Below are positions 16,584 through 25,731 of a stretch of 64,000 bases of DNA, one piece after another; position 1 is the first letter of the stretch, and every line of letters starts with the position of its first letter. Location of the stretch: positions 1-64,000 of the forward strand of contig NZ_LNQB01000082.1 of assembly GCF_001651875.1 (NCBI RefSeq), read 5' to 3'. The notes under the pieces were generated by a model. It worked only from the letters and a program-made list of their open reading frames with translations, was not told the origin of the DNA and ran no database searches. This stretch comes from Sinorhizobium saheli. Its GTDB lineage: Bacteria > Pseudomonadota > Alphaproteobacteria > Rhizobiales > Rhizobiaceae. The position numbers and the translations under genes are program-made.

Positions 16584-17978
16584 CTACCGCAGCGACACCC
16601 GCATCGGCAAGCCACCCCGGGGCTGCGTCGTCAGCCTTTGCACCGGCCAGGGATGGGTCTCGTCCGTCAGGTCGAAGCGGTAGCGGTGCATGAGAACGGC
16701 GAGGGCGATCACCGCCTCCTGGAGCGCGAAGGTCGCGCCGATGCAGACGCGCGGGCCGGCGCCGAAGGGCAGATACTGGAAGCGGTTGATCTTCTCGCGG
16801 TTTTCCGGAAGGAAGCGTTTCGGCATGAATGCCCTGGGCTTCTGCCAGTAGAGGGCGTGGCGGTGCAGCGTCCACGGCATGATCAGCACCGAAATGCCCT
16901 TGCGGATCGGCACCCGCTCGCCCTCGGGCGACGTCCATTCGTCCGCCTCGATCGCCGCGCGATTGATCGACGGCGCCGGCGGATAGAGCCGCAGCGCCTC
17001 CTCGAAGGCGGCGAGCACGTGCGGCATGCGGCCGAGCCAGTCGACGGGATCGGCGCCGGTCGAGAGAACTTCGTCGATCTCGCGCTCCATGACTTCACGA
17101 TAGGCGGGCGTATTGGCGACGCAGTAGAGACACCAGGCAAGGGCGCGCGCCGTCGTCTCGTGGCCGGCGCCGATGAAGGTCAGGATATTGTCCTCGATCT
17201 CGGAGGTCGAAAGCCCTTCCGGCCCCTCGAGCTGGAGGAGCAGGGTGAGGAAGTCGTTCGGGACTTTGGCGGGCTCTGCCGCCATCCGCCGCCGACGCTC
17301 GGCCATCGTTTCGGAGACGACCCCGCGGAAGCGGTCGAGCACCTTGCGGCCGCCGATGCGGGTGAGCCGCGGCACCCAGCGCGGCGCCACGAGCAGGTCC
17401 ATCGGATCGACGCGGCCCATGCGCTGCAGCAATTCTTCGACATTGGCGGCGAAACCCTGCTTCTCGACGGCGATCTCGCCGGAAAACAGCGTCTCCGCCA
17501 GGATTTCGAAGGTGAGCTCCGTCATGTCGACGGCGATATTGGCGACGGAGGGCCCGGAGGCGGCGCGTGCGTAGCGCCCCGCGAACGCCTCGGAGACGCG
17601 GAGCATCTGGCCGGCGAAGCCTCTCGAATGGCGGGGCGTGAAGACCGGCGCCATCGCCTTGCGCGATCGCTTCCAGACCTCGCCCTCCGCCGTCAATAGG
17701 CCATCCCGAAGAATCGGCCGCAGGATCAGCCGCCGCACGTTCAACATCTCGTAGTTGGCGGCGTTCTCGACGAGAATATGGCGGATCAAGCCCGGATCGT
17801 TGACGATGAGCGTGCGCTGGTTGATGAACTTCGTCTCGATCCAGGGGAGCGTATAGGAGGGCTCGCCCCAGAGCTCGAGCGGATTGCGCAGCACGGTGCG
17901 AATGATCTCGAGCCGCGTCGGAATGTGGGTGCGCGGGACGGGCGCGGGCGGCTCGAACGGCTCCGGTCGCGTGTCCAT
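16584..17978 (-). CDS. cytochrome P450
   Basis: This 464-residue protein has all P450 hallmarks: the I-helix oxygen-binding motif GAGHETTA, the K-helix ExxR in EEALRLYPPAP, the PERF-like segment AFMPKRFLPENREK, and the haem-thiolate loop FGAGPRVCIG with the cysteine ligand. It has no N-terminal membrane anchor and no fused reductase, and no ferredoxin or reductase gene is nearby, so its redox partners are elsewhere. The overall look (PPAPSINRAA, SPEGERVPIRKG) recalls the P450s related to fatty-acid or terpenoid hydroxylases of CYP102/CYP4-like clades. The substrate is unknown. Confidence 0.93.
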   Translation of the reverse strand: MDTRPEPFEPPAPVPRTHIPTRLEIIRTVLRNPLELWGEPSYTLPWIETKFINQRTLIVNDPGLIRHILVENAANYEMLNVRRLILRPILRDGLLTAEGEVWKRSRKAMAPVFTPRHSRGFAGQMLRVSEAFAGRYARAASGPSVANIAVDMTELTFEILAETLFSGEIAVEKQGFAANVEELLQRMGRVDPMDLLVAPRWVPRLTRIGGRKVLDRFRGVVSETMAERRRRMAAEPAKVPNDFLTLLLQLEGPEGLSTSEIEDNILTFIGAGHETTARALAWCLYCVANTPAYREVMEREIDEVLSTGADPVDWLGRMPHVLAAFEEALRLYPPAPSINRAAIEADEWTSPEGERVPIRKGISVLIMPWTLHRHALYWQKPRAFMPKRFLPENREKINRFQYLPFGAGPRVCIGATFALQEAVIALAVLMHRYRFDLTDETHPWPVQRLTTQPRGGLPMRVSLR

Positions 17979-18093
17979 GGTGGTGCCTTTCCTGACCCCC
18001 TACCGTTTCAGTTTTTCAGGGCGCAATCAAGAAAATGCTTCACAGGAATGACGAGGCAAGGCCGGAACGATGACGGCCTCCCCGTAAGAGCGC

Positions 18094-19044
18094 TCACAGC
18101 AGGGCTTCGAGCTCGGCGAGCTTGTTGTTGACGAGCCAGCCGTAGTAGTTCTCCTCCGGCCAGTGAACCTCGCCGCCCTGGTTCTTCGCCGCGAGGGCGG
18201 CGGCGCGCGCCTCCGGATTGCCGACATTGTAGAGGGTCGCGGTCAAGCCCGGATTGTTGGCGATGTCCATGCCGGCAATCGAGCGGTAGGCGTCGATCGA
18301 ATGGCGGATCGAGGCCGCCATATAGGCGAGCGACACGTCCGGATCCATGATCGCCTCGTAGACGCTCGCGGCATCGTTCGCGTCGAGGCGCGGATACCCG
18401 GAGACGCGCGACACCTTGTCCGTCAGCATCAGCGCGGTCAGCGGATTGATCTGGCCGAGCCCGAAGGTCTGGCCGGCAAAGAACGGCTGGAAGAAGACGG
18501 CGCTGAAGCGGTTGTTCGGGAAGGTCCTGCCGCCGAGCGTGCGGCCGCGGAACTCGCTGTCCCACACCCGCTCGCGGCAGCTCCAGAGCGCGTAGGAGCC
18601 CTTCTTGCCGGCGCAAGCGGCAAATTGCGGCCGCTCGACGAATTCGGCGACGGTCTCCCCGTCATAGCCGAACTGGAAACTGTTGCCGGCATAGGCGGCG
18701 GCCTTGACGTAATAGGCCTGGAGCCGGTCATAGGCGTCGACATTATAGGTATGCTCGCCGACGATCGCGCCGATCATGTGGATGGGTGCGATGCCGTAGG
18801 CGCTGGCGATCGCCTTGATCTTGCCGACGAGCGCGCGGTCGCTGGCGAGGAGATCGCGCACCTTCTCGTATTTCGCGTCGAACGAGGTCCGGCCCGCCTT
18901 GGTGCGGCGGACGGAAGCGCCGGGGATGCCCGGCTGCTCGGCATGGCGGTTGCCCGGCGGGACGACCTGGAGTCCGGTCGCGGCCGAGGGGCCGGCGGAG
19001 AGGCAAAGCGTGACGATCACGAGCAGGCAGGCGGTGAGACGCAA
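18094..19044 (-). CDS. DUF1402 family secreted protein with lysozyme-like motifs
   Basis: A 316-residue protein with a signal peptide (about residues 1-22). It matches what I recall of the DUF1402 family found in rhizobia. In order it contains AIVGEHTYN (Glu97), FGLGQINPLTA (residues 194-204) and TLYNVGNPEA (270-279). These resemble the E-x-x-x-N, GLxQI and AYNxG motifs of soluble lytic transglycosylases. I infer a peptidoglycan-binding or cleaving role in the periplasm; this is not established. It lies downstream of the hslVU operon but beyond a strong terminator, so it should have its own promoter. Confidence 0.75.
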   Translation of the reverse strand: MRLTACLLVIVTLCLSAGPSAATGLQVVPPGNRHAEQPGIPGASVRRTKAGRTSFDAKYEKVRDLLASDRALVGKIKAIASAYGIAPIHMIGAIVGEHTYNVDAYDRLQAYYVKAAAYAGNSFQFGYDGETVAEFVERPQFAACAGKKGSYALWSCRERVWDSEFRGRTLGGRTFPNNRFSAVFFQPFFAGQTFGLGQINPLTALMLTDKVSRVSGYPRLDANDAASVYEAIMDPDVSLAYMAASIRHSIDAYRSIAGMDIANNPGLTATLYNVGNPEARAAALAAKNQGGEVHWPEENYYGWLVNNKLAELEALL

Positions 19045-19155
19045 GTTCTGTTTTCCTGTGAAATTCTTCGGATCGAATCCGTTCGGGCGCGGCCCCTACG
19101 GCAGAATCATGTCGGAATCATGCCTTATTTCTTAACGGCCCGCTCATCGATCTAC

Positions 19156-19193
19156 AAAAAAATGGGGGCGCCTGTCGAGTGACAGGCGCCCCC
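19156..19193 (-). terminator. strong intrinsic terminator of the hslV-GNAT-hslU operon
   Basis: On the minus strand a perfect 13-bp stem (GGGGGCGCCTGTC with GACAGGCGCCCCC) and a 4-base loop are followed at once by ATTTTTTT. It starts 37 bases after the hslU stop codon and separates it from the DUF1402 gene. Confidence 0.92.
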
Positions 19194-19229
19194 ACGTTTC
19201 CGTGATCATCGATCCGCCGAGCGCGGGTG

Positions 19230-20534
19230 TCACAGGATATAGCGCGACAGGTCGGTATTGGCGGCAAGGTCGCCGACATGCTTGCGGACATAGGCCGCAT
19301 CGATCGTCACGGCCTGGCCGCCGCTGTCGGGGGCGGTGAAGGAAATTTCGTCGAGGACCCGTTCCATCACCGTCTGCAGCCGGCGTGCGCCGATGTTCTC
19401 GACATTGGCGTTGAGCTGGACGGCGACCTCGGCCAGCGCATCGATGGCATCCTCGGTGAAATCGAGCGCCACGCCCTCGGTTTCGAGCAGCGCCCTGTAC
19501 TGGCGGATGAGGCTCGCCTCCGTCTCTGTCAGGATGCGGCGGAAATCCTCCTTGGTCAGCGCGCGCAGCTCGACCCGGATCGGCAGGCGGCCCTGCAGCT
19601 CGGGCAGAAGGTCCGACGGTTTCGACACATGGAACGCGCCCGAGGCGATGAAGAGGATGTGGTCGGTCTTCACCGGCCCGTATTTCGTCGCCACCGTCGT
19701 GCCCTCGACGAGCGGCAGGAGGTCGCGCTGGACGCCCTCGCGCGAAACGCCGGCACCGATGCCGCCGTCGCGAGCGGCGATCTTGTCGATCTCGTCGAGG
19801 AAGACGATGCCGTCGTTCTCGGCCGCCGCGACCGCCTCGCGCTGGATCTGCTCGTTGTCGAGCAGCTTGTCGGACTCGTCGTTGACCAGGAGCTCATAGG
19901 AATCCTTGACGGTCGTCTTGACCTTCCTGGTCCTGCCGCCGAGCGCCTTGCCGAACATTTCGGAGAGGTTCAGCACGCCGATATTGGCGCCCGGCATACC
20001 CGGAATCTCGAAGGTGCCCGGCGTGCCGGTTTCGGCGATATCAATCTCGATTTCCTTTTCGTCGAGCTCGTTGGCGCGCAACTTCTTGCGAAAAGAATCG
20101 CGCGTCGCCGGCGAAGCGGTCGTGCCGACCAGCGCGTCGAGCACCCGCTCCTCCGCATTCTGATGGGCCTTGGCCTTCACCTCGCTGCGCTTCTTCTCAC
20201 GCACGAGCGTGATTCCGACCTCGACGAGGTCGCGCACGATCTGCTCGACGTCGCGGCCGACATAGCCGACCTCGGTGAACTTGGTGGCCTCGACCTTGAC
20301 GAAGGGCGCGCCGGCGAGCTTGGCGAGGCGGCGGGAAATCTCGGTCTTGCCGACACCGGTCGGGCCGATCATCAGGATGTTTTTCGGCATGACCTCGTCG
20401 CGCAGCTCGTCATCGAGCTGCTTGCGCCGCCAGCGGTTGCGCAGCGCGATCGCCACGGCACGCTTCGCGTCCTTCTGGCCGATGATGTAACGGTCGAGCT
20501 CCGACACGATTTCCCGGGGTGAAAAGTTGGTCAT
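19230..20534 (-). CDS. hslU: HslU ATPase subunit of the HslVU protease
   Basis: A 434-residue AAA+ unfoldase, the usual HslU (ClpY) length. It shows N-terminal [24 protein letters not shown], Walker A GPTGVGKT, the I-domain insertion (about residues 110-240), Walker [13 protein letters not shown], and the conserved C-terminus ending DLSRYIL that docks into HslV. With HslV it forms the ATP-dependent HslVU protease of the cytoplasm. The ATG at 20534 is preceded in frame by a TTG and overlaps the stop codon of the acetyltransferase gene by one base. Confidence 0.96.
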   Translation of the reverse strand: MTNFSPREIVSELDRYIIGQKDAKRAVAIALRNRWRRKQLDDELRDEVMPKNILMIGPTGVGKTEISRRLAKLAGAPFVKVEATKFTEVGYVGRDVEQIVRDLVEVGITLVREKKRSEVKAKAHQNAEERVLDALVGTTASPATRDSFRKKLRANELDEKEIEIDIAETGTPGTFEIPGMPGANIGVLNLSEMFGKALGGRTRKVKTTVKDSYELLVNDESDKLLDNEQIQREAVAAAENDGIVFLDEIDKIAARDGGIGAGVSREGVQRDLLPLVEGTTVATKYGPVKTDHILFIASGAFHVSKPSDLLPELQGRLPIRVELRALTKEDFRRILTETEASLIRQYRALLETEGVALDFTEDAIDALAEVAVQLNANVENIGARRLQTVMERVLDEISFTAPDSGGQAVTIDAAYVRKHVGDLAANTDLSRYIL

Positions 20535-21049
20535 CAAGTCCTCTCAAATTCCGTCCGCGTCAGCTCCATGAGCAGGGTTCGACCGGACTCGTCTATCCAT
20601 TCGCCGAAGGGCACGAAGCCAGCCTTCGCATAGGCCCTGACCGCCCGGCGGTTGCCCGCGTCGGGGTCGATGACGATGCGGGCGGCGCCGTCGTCAAACA
20701 GCCTGCCGGCAAAGGCCCTGAGCGCGAGCGCCGCAACGCCCCTGCCGGTCATTTCGGGCGGGCCGATGAAGATGTCGACGCCCGGTGTGTCGGAGGGCAG
20801 GTCCCGGGCCCAGGGCTCGTCGTAGCGCGACGGCGTCCAGGACTGGATGTAGCCGGCCGGCTCGCCCTTCACGTGGAAGACGAAGCCGTCGACCTCGCCA
20901 TTCGCACAACCGTCGACGATCTCGCCGAGTTCCACGTCCGGATCGCCCCACCATTGCCGGACATGCGGCTCGGAAAGCCAGGCAAGGAGCATCGGCCGGT
21001 GGCGCTCGGCCACGCGCTCGAAGCTCACATCCGCCGGCTCAATCCGCAT
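20534..21049 (-). CDS. GNAT family N-acetyltransferase nested between hslV and hslU
   Basis: A 171-residue protein with GNAT features: [12 protein letters not shown] near the N-terminus, PAGYIQSW in the core strand, the acetyl-CoA loop [16 protein letters not shown] and [16 protein letters not shown] at the C-terminus. It resembles the AAC(6')-like or IucB/RimJ-type acetyltransferases, but the acceptor is unknown and an antibiotic-resistance role should not be assumed. Its start overlaps the hslV stop by 11 bases and its stop overlaps the hslU start, so it is translationally coupled inside the protease operon. Confidence 0.85.
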   Translation of the reverse strand: MRIEPADVSFERVAERHRPMLLAWLSEPHVRQWWGDPDVELGEIVDGCANGEVDGFVFHVKGEPAGYIQSWTPSRYDEPWARDLPSDTPGVDIFIGPPEMTGRGVAALALRAFAGRLFDDGAARIVIDPDAGNRRAVRAYAKAGFVPFGEWIDESGRTLLMELTRTEFERT

Positions 21050-21596
21050 CCAGCGTCTCCATGACGACATTATGGTTGGTGTAGACGCAGATATCCCCGG
21101 CGATCTCGAGCGCGCGCCGGGCGATTTCCTCGGCCGACTTGTCGCTGTCCATGAGCGCCCGCGCCGCGGCGAGCGCGTAGTTGCCGCCGGAACCGATGGC
21201 GATCGTGCCATGTTCCGGCTCGAGCACGTCGCCATTGCCGGTGATCGCGAGCGTCACCGACCGGTCGGCGACCAGCATCATGGCCTCGAGGTTGCGCAGA
21301 TATTTATTGGTGCGCCAATCCTTGGCAAGCTCGACGGCCGCGCGCATCAGTTGCTCGGGATATTGCTCCAGCTTCGCCTCGAGCCTTTCGAGCAGGGTGA
21401 AGGCGTCGGCGGTCGCGCCGGCGAAGCCGGCGATGACGTCGCCCTTCGACAGGCGCCGGACCTTGCGGGCATTGCTCTTCATCACCGTCTGGCCAAGGCT
21501 CACCTGGCCGTCGCCGGCCATCACCACCTTGCCGCCCTTGCGCACCGTGATGATGGTCGTCGCGTGCATCGTTCCGTAGGGATTGTGTTCGCTCAT
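21039..21596 (-). CDS. hslV: HslV peptidase subunit of the HslVU protease
   Basis: A 185-residue proteasome-beta-type peptidase. The N-terminus [12 protein letters not shown] precedes the catalytic Thr13 of [20 protein letters not shown]. The protein continues with KVRRL and [21 protein letters not shown] and with [15 protein letters not shown], all typical of HslV. Maturation removes the propeptide to expose the threonine. The reading frame is open about 900 bases upstream, but the conserved N-terminus fixes the start at 21596. The operon is divergent from hisB across 267 bases. Confidence 0.95.
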   Translation of the reverse strand: MSEHNPYGTMHATTIITVRKGGKVVMAGDGQVSLGQTVMKSNARKVRRLSKGDVIAGFAGATADAFTLLERLEAKLEQYPEQLMRAAVELAKDWRTNKYLRNLEAMMLVADRSVTLAITGNGDVLEPEHGTIAIGSGGNYALAAARALMDSDKSAEEIARRALEIAGDICVYTNHNVVMETLDAD

Positions 21597-21863
21597 GAAA
21601 ATACCTGTCGGCCCCGGCAGCGGGACGTTGCGGCTCACGGAGCCTGGTTGCTTGAGGCCTATGTAAGTCTCGGCGGCGCGATTGCAAATATCCGGGGTCG
21701 CCCCGGCGCGCCTTTCCGCTTCAACCCGCCGGCGTGACCGAATCTCTTCTGCGGTTCTGGATATTTCACGCCTCCCCTGATATGGAGCGGCTCTGTGGCG
21801 AAGTCCGGAAAGGAAAGGCGGCGCGGCGCCCCTTCCGACCGCTTGAATTGGTAGGAGAGCCTG

Positions 21864-22472
21864 ATGGCAGATGTGACGCAGAACCGCACCGGCCAAGTTT
21901 CGCGCAAGACGAATGAAACCGCCGTCAGCGTCTCCGTCAATATCGACGGGACCGGCGCGTCGAAGATCTCGACCGGCGTCGGCTTCTTCGACCATATGCT
22001 CGACCAGCTCTCCCGCCATTCGCTGATCGACATGGACATCAAGGCGGAGGGCGACCTCCATGTCGACGACCACCACACCGTCGAGGACACCGGCATTGCG
22101 ATCGGCCAGGCGATCGCCCGGGCGCTCGGCGACCGCCGCGGCATCACCCGCTACGCCTCGATCGATCTCGCCATGGACGAGACGATGACGCGCGCCGCCG
22201 TCGATGTCTCGGGCCGGCCCTTCCTCGTCTGGAACGTCGCCTTCACCTCGCCGAAGATCGGCACCTTCGATACCGAGCTCGTGCGCGAATTCTTCCAGGC
22301 GCTTGCCCAGCATGCCGGCATCACGCTGCATGTGCAGAATATCTACGGCGCCAACAACCATCATATCGCCGAGACCTGCTTCAAGTCCGTCGCCCGCGTG
22401 CTGCGCACCGCAACCGAAATCGACCCGCGCCAGGCTGGACGCGTTCCCTCGACCAAGGGGACGCTCGCCTGA
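21864..22472 (+). CDS. hisB: imidazoleglycerol-phosphate dehydratase
   Basis: A 202-residue monofunctional HisB that dehydrates imidazoleglycerol phosphate in histidine biosynthesis. Metal-ligand motifs [28 protein letters not shown] and [15 protein letters not shown] are intact. The ATG at 21864 has GGAGAG upstream. It opens the his cluster hisB-DUF2628-hisH-hisA-hisF-hisE, which ends in coaA. Confidence 0.96.
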   Translation: MADVTQNRTGQVSRKTNETAVSVSVNIDGTGASKISTGVGFFDHMLDQLSRHSLIDMDIKAEGDLHVDDHHTVEDTGIAIGQAIARALGDRRGITRYASIDLAMDETMTRAAVDVSGRPFLVWNVAFTSPKIGTFDTELVREFFQALAQHAGITLHVQNIYGANNHHIAETCFKSVARVLRTATEIDPRQAGRVPSTKGTLA

Positions 22473-22497
22473 GCCGGCCCATATCTGGCTGAAGACC

Positions 22498-22974
22498 ATG
22501 GCCTCCTATCTGATCATGACCCCGCCCGGCGCACCGGCAGACGACGAGAGGGCGCAGTTCATCGCCGACGGCTTTTCCTGGGCCGCGTTCTTCTTCCCCG
22601 CGCTCTGGCTCATGGCCAAGCGCGCCTGGCTCCTCGGGCTCCTCATTGCCGTTCTGCAGATTTCGTTGATCCTTCTGTCGACGGTCCCCGGCGGCTTCAC
22701 AGCCGCACTGGTGATGCAGGTGGCGCTCAGCCTTCTCGTATCGCTCGAAGGGCCGCTTCTCGTCGCCCATCGTCTCTCAGCACGGGACTGGACCCTTCGT
22801 TCGATCATTCCGGCGGACGATCTCGAAACGGCCGAGGTGATCTACTTCGCGAACACGAAGACGGCGGCGCATGACGGCAAAGCGGCTCCGTTGGCGTCGA
22901 TCGAATGGTCGAAGACGAAACGGCCGGGCGGCACGGCCGGACTCGGCTTCTTTGAACCCTATGGAGAGCGCTGA
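22498..22974 (+). CDS. DUF2628 membrane protein inside the his cluster
   Basis: A 158-residue protein with two or three hydrophobic segments between about residues 25 and 85 ([33 protein letters not shown]-like and [19 protein letters not shown]) and a soluble C-terminus. It resembles the DUF2628 family of small inner-membrane proteins, whose function is unknown. It begins 25 bases after hisB and its TGA overlaps the ATG of hisH, so it must be co-expressed with histidine biosynthesis. Homologues between hisB and hisH are, as far as I recall, a rhizobial habit. Confidence 0.8.
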   Translation: MASYLIMTPPGAPADDERAQFIADGFSWAAFFFPALWLMAKRAWLLGLLIAVLQISLILLSTVPGGFTAALVMQVALSLLVSLEGPLLVAHRLSARDWTLRSIIPADDLETAEVIYFANTKTAAHDGKAAPLASIEWSKTKRPGGTAGLGFFEPYGER

Positions 22975-23624
22975 TGCGGGTCGCCATCATTGACTACGGA
23001 TCGGGCAACCTGCGCTCGGCCACCAAGGCCTTCGAGCGGGCGGCGCGCGAGGCGGGCATTGCTGCCGAAATCGAGCTCACGGACGAGCCGGACCGCGTGG
23101 CCTCGGCCGACCGGATCGTGCTGCCGGGCGTCGGCGCCTATGCCGATTGCCGGCGGGGCCTCGCCGCCGTCAGCGGCATGGAGGAGGCGCTGGCGGAGGC
23201 CGTCGAGACGGCCGGCCGGCCGTTCCTCGGCATCTGCGTCGGCATGCAGCTCATGTCGTCCCGCGGGCTCGAAAAGACCGTGACCAGGGGATTCGGCTGG
23301 ATTCCGGGCGATGTCGTCGAGATGAAGCCCGGCGACCGGTCGCTCAAGATCCCGCAGATCGGCTGGAACACGCTGCGGCTCAGTCGCCCGCATGCGCTCT
23401 TCGAAGGCATTTCGACCGGCGCGAACGGGCTGCACGCCTATTTCGTCCATTCCTACCACCTCGCGGCGGCGAATGCCGGGGACGTGGTCGCCGAGACGGA
23501 CTACGGCGGACCGGTGACCGCCTTCGTCGCGCGCGACAACAAGGCGGGCGCGCAGTTCCACCCGGAAAAGAGCCAGACGCTCGGCCTCGCTCTCATCTCG
23601 AATTTCCTGCGGTGGAAGCCGTGA
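22974..23624 (+). CDS. hisH: imidazole glycerol phosphate synthase subunit HisH
   Basis: A 216-residue class I glutamine amidotransferase subunit. The nucleophile cysteine lies in [13 protein letters not shown], with the His and Glu of the triad in QFHPEKS near the C-terminus. It supplies ammonia to His[24 protein letters not shown] is typical of the N-terminus. It is coupled to the upstream DUF2628 gene by an ATGA overlap, and hisA follows after 33 bases. Confidence 0.96.
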   Translation: MRVAIIDYGSGNLRSATKAFERAAREAGIAAEIELTDEPDRVASADRIVLPGVGAYADCRRGLAAVSGMEEALAEAVETAGRPFLGICVGMQLMSSRGLEKTVTRGFGWIPGDVVEMKPGDRSLKIPQIGWNTLRLSRPHALFEGISTGANGLHAYFVHSYHLAAANAGDVVAETDYGGPVTAFVARDNKAGAQFHPEKSQTLGLALISNFLRWKP

Positions 23625-23657
23625 GGCTTCCCGCACCCTGTTGATCGGACGAACCAG

Positions 23658-24395
23658 ATGATCCTCTTTCCCGCAATCGACCTCAAGGACGGGCAATGCG
23701 TGCGCCTGAAGCTCGGCGACATGGAGCAGGCGACCGTCTACAATCCCGATCCGGCCGCCCAGGCCCGGGCCTTCGAGGAACAGGGCTTCGAGTGGCTGCA
23801 TGTCGTCGACCTCAACGGCGCCTTCGCCGGCGAGACGGTGAACGGTGCGGCGGTCGACGCCATCCTCAAGGCGACGAAGAACCCCGTGCAGCTCGGCGGC
23901 GGCATCCGCACGCTCGAGCATATCGAGAACTGGCTTTCGCGCGGGCTCGCGCGCGTCATCCTCGGCACCGTCGCCGTGCGCGATCCGGCGCTGGTGATCG
24001 AGGCCTGCCGCAAATTCCCGGGCCGGGTCGCGGTCGGCATCGACGCCAAGGGCGGCAAGGTGGCGGTCGAGGGCTGGGCGGAGGCCTCGGAGCTCGGCGT
24101 GATCGAGCTTGCGAAGAAATTCGAGGGTGCCGGCGTCGCGGCGATCATCTATACGGATATCGACCGCGACGGCATCCTGACCGGGATCAACTGGGCCTCG
24201 ACGCTGGAGCTCGCCGATGCGGTGACGATCCCGGTGATCGCCTCGGGCGGGCTCGCCTCGATCGACGATATCCGGCGGATGACGGAACCGGATGCAGCGA
24301 AGCTCGAAGGAGCGATTTCCGGCCGGGCGCTCTATGACGGACGGATCGATCCGAGGCAGGCCCTGGCGCTGCTCAACGCAGCGAGAAAGCGATAG
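23658..24395 (+). CDS. hisA: phosphoribosyl-ProFAR isomerase HisA
   Basis: A 245-residue TIM-barrel isomerase of histidine biosynthesis. [16 protein letters not shown] carries the catalytic Asp on strand 1, and [14 protein letters not shown] carries the second catalytic Asp. The phosphate-binding segments VQLGGGIRT and [12 protein letters not shown] are present. The gene lies 33 bases after hisH and 4 bases before hisF. Confidence 0.96.
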   Translation: MILFPAIDLKDGQCVRLKLGDMEQATVYNPDPAAQARAFEEQGFEWLHVVDLNGAFAGETVNGAAVDAILKATKNPVQLGGGIRTLEHIENWLSRGLARVILGTVAVRDPALVIEACRKFPGRVAVGIDAKGGKVAVEGWAEASELGVIELAKKFEGAGVAAIIYTDIDRDGILTGINWASTLELADAVTIPVIASGGLASIDDIRRMTEPDAAKLEGAISGRALYDGRIDPRQALALLNAARKR

Positions 24396-24399
24396 ACCG

Positions 24400-25176
24400 A
24401 TGACGCTCAAAGCCCGCGTGATCCCCTGCCTCGACGTCAAGGACGGCCGTGTCGTCAAGGGCGTCAATTTCGTCGACCTGATCGATGCCGGCGACCCGGT
24501 GGAGGCGGCGCGCGCCTATGACGCCGCCGGCGCCGACGAGCTGTGCTTCCTCGACATCACCGCCTCCTCCGACAACCGCGAGACGATCTTCGACGTCGTC
24601 GCCCGCACCGCCGAGCAATGCTTCATGCCGCTCACCGTCGGCGGCGGCGTGCGGCAGGTATCGGACATCCGCAAGCTGCTGCTGGCCGGCGCCGACAAGG
24701 TGTCGATCAACACCGCGGCGGTGAAGAACCCGGACTTCGTGGCGGAGGCCGCCGACAAGTTCGGCGACCAGTGCATCGTCGTCGCCATCGACGCCAAGAA
24801 GGTCTCGGGCGACGGCGAGGCCGAGCGCTGGGAGATCTTCACCCATGGCGGCCGCCAGCCGACGGGGATCGATGCCGTCGAATTCGCGGGCAAGGTCGTC
24901 GATCTCGGCGCCGGCGAGATCCTGCTCACCTCTATGGACCGCGACGGCACGAAGAGCGGCTACGACATCGCGCTGACGCGGGCGATCGCCGATGCGGTGC
25001 GCGCGCCGGTCATCGCTTCCGGCGGCGTCGGCACGCTCGACCACCTGGTGGAAGGCGTCCGCGACGGCCATGCCAACGCGGTGCTCGCGGCCTCGATATT
25101 CCACTTCGGGACTTACAGCATCGGCGAGGCGAAGCGCTACATGGCCGAGCGCGGCATCCCGATGCGGCTCGACTGA
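24400..25176 (+). CDS. hisF: imidazole glycerol phosphate synthase subunit HisF
   Basis: A 258-residue cyclase subunit with the TIM-barrel motifs [36 protein letters not shown] and [15 protein letters not shown], which include both catalytic aspartates. It pairs with HisH. The ATG at 24400 follows the hisA stop after 4 bases. A palindromic repeat of about 170 bases separates it from hisE, the next gene of the pathway. Confidence 0.96.
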   Translation: MTLKARVIPCLDVKDGRVVKGVNFVDLIDAGDPVEAARAYDAAGADELCFLDITASSDNRETIFDVVARTAEQCFMPLTVGGGVRQVSDIRKLLLAGADKVSINTAAVKNPDFVAEAADKFGDQCIVVAIDAKKVSGDGEAERWEIFTHGGRQPTGIDAVEFAGKVVDLGAGEILLTSMDRDGTKSGYDIALTRAIADAVRAPVIASGGVGTLDHLVEGVRDGHANAVLAASIFHFGTYSIGEAKRYMAERGIPMRLD

Positions 25177-25202
25177 GGCAGAGACAATGCGGGCGCGGTG
25201 CT

Positions 25203-25370
25203 ACCCCCTCTGGCCTGTCGGCCATCTCCCCCACAAGGGGGGAGAATATGTGCGGCACGCTCAGCACGTCCGCCTGTGCGCTCCGCTTGCGGCAGCGTAT
25301 CGTTCGGACGGGGGCAGCCGCTTGTCTTCTCCCCCCTTGTGGGGGAGATGGCCGGCAGGCCGGAGGGGGT
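25203..25370. repeat. 44-bp inverted repeat inside the his operon, copy 4
   Basis: The left arm (25203-25246) and right arm (25327-25370) are 44 bases each and reverse-complementary except at two places. In the plus-strand RNA both exceptions become G-U pairs, so the transcript could form an unbroken 44-bp stem around an 80-base loop. The arms contain GGCCATCTCCCCCACAAGGG. The sequence belongs to the same broad palindromic family as the other intergenic repeats here and lies between hisF and hisE. Confidence 0.92.
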
Positions 25371-25407
25371 CGACCGGGATACCGCACAAGACCCAAGGGA
25401 GCCAAAC

Positions 25408-25731
25408 GTGACCGAGTTTACTCTTTCCGACCTCGAACAGATCGTCGCGACCCGCGCCAAGGCAGCGCCGGAGGACTCCTGGACAGCCAAGCTGGTTGCG
25501 GCCGGTCAGCCGAAGGCAGCCAAGAAACTCGGCGAGGAAGCGGTCGAAACGGTGATCGCGGCGGTCAGTGGCGACCGCAAGAATCTGGTCGATGAGAGTG
25601 CCGATCTCCTCTATCATCTTATGGTCGTATTGAACATCGCCGCCGTCCCGTTGCAGGATGTCATGAGCGAACTGGCCAGGCGGACCAGCCAGTCCGGCCT
25701 GCAGGAAAAGGCAAACCGGCAGAATCCATGA
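25408..25731 (+). CDS. hisE: phosphoribosyl-ATP pyrophosphatase
   Basis: A 107-residue HisE of the MazG-like all-alpha fold: [31 protein letters not shown] and [14 protein letters not shown] hold the acidic metal-binding residues. It hydrolyses PR-ATP to PR-AMP. The start is a GTG at 25408 with AAGGGA upstream. It is separated from hisF by the inverted repeat, and its TGA overlaps the ATG of coaA, so coaA and hisE are coupled. Confidence 0.94.
   Translation: MTEFTLSDLEQIVATRAKAAPEDSWTAKLVAAGQPKAAKKLGEEAVETVIAAVSGDRKNLVDESADLLYHLMVVLNIAAVPLQDVMSELARRTSQSGLQEKANRQNP

Noticed and set aside
16420-16938. An N-terminal extension of the hydantoinase-family protein to 838 residues
   Set aside because: The extension overlaps the intergenic region and the 3' end of the P450 gene in another frame, and the family N-terminus begins at the TTG at 16419.
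20534-21049. The GNAT gene as an aminoglycoside-resistance determinant
   Set aside because: Resemblance to AAC(6')-like proteins is only at superfamily level. Its place inside hslVU and normal base composition speak for a housekeeping gene.
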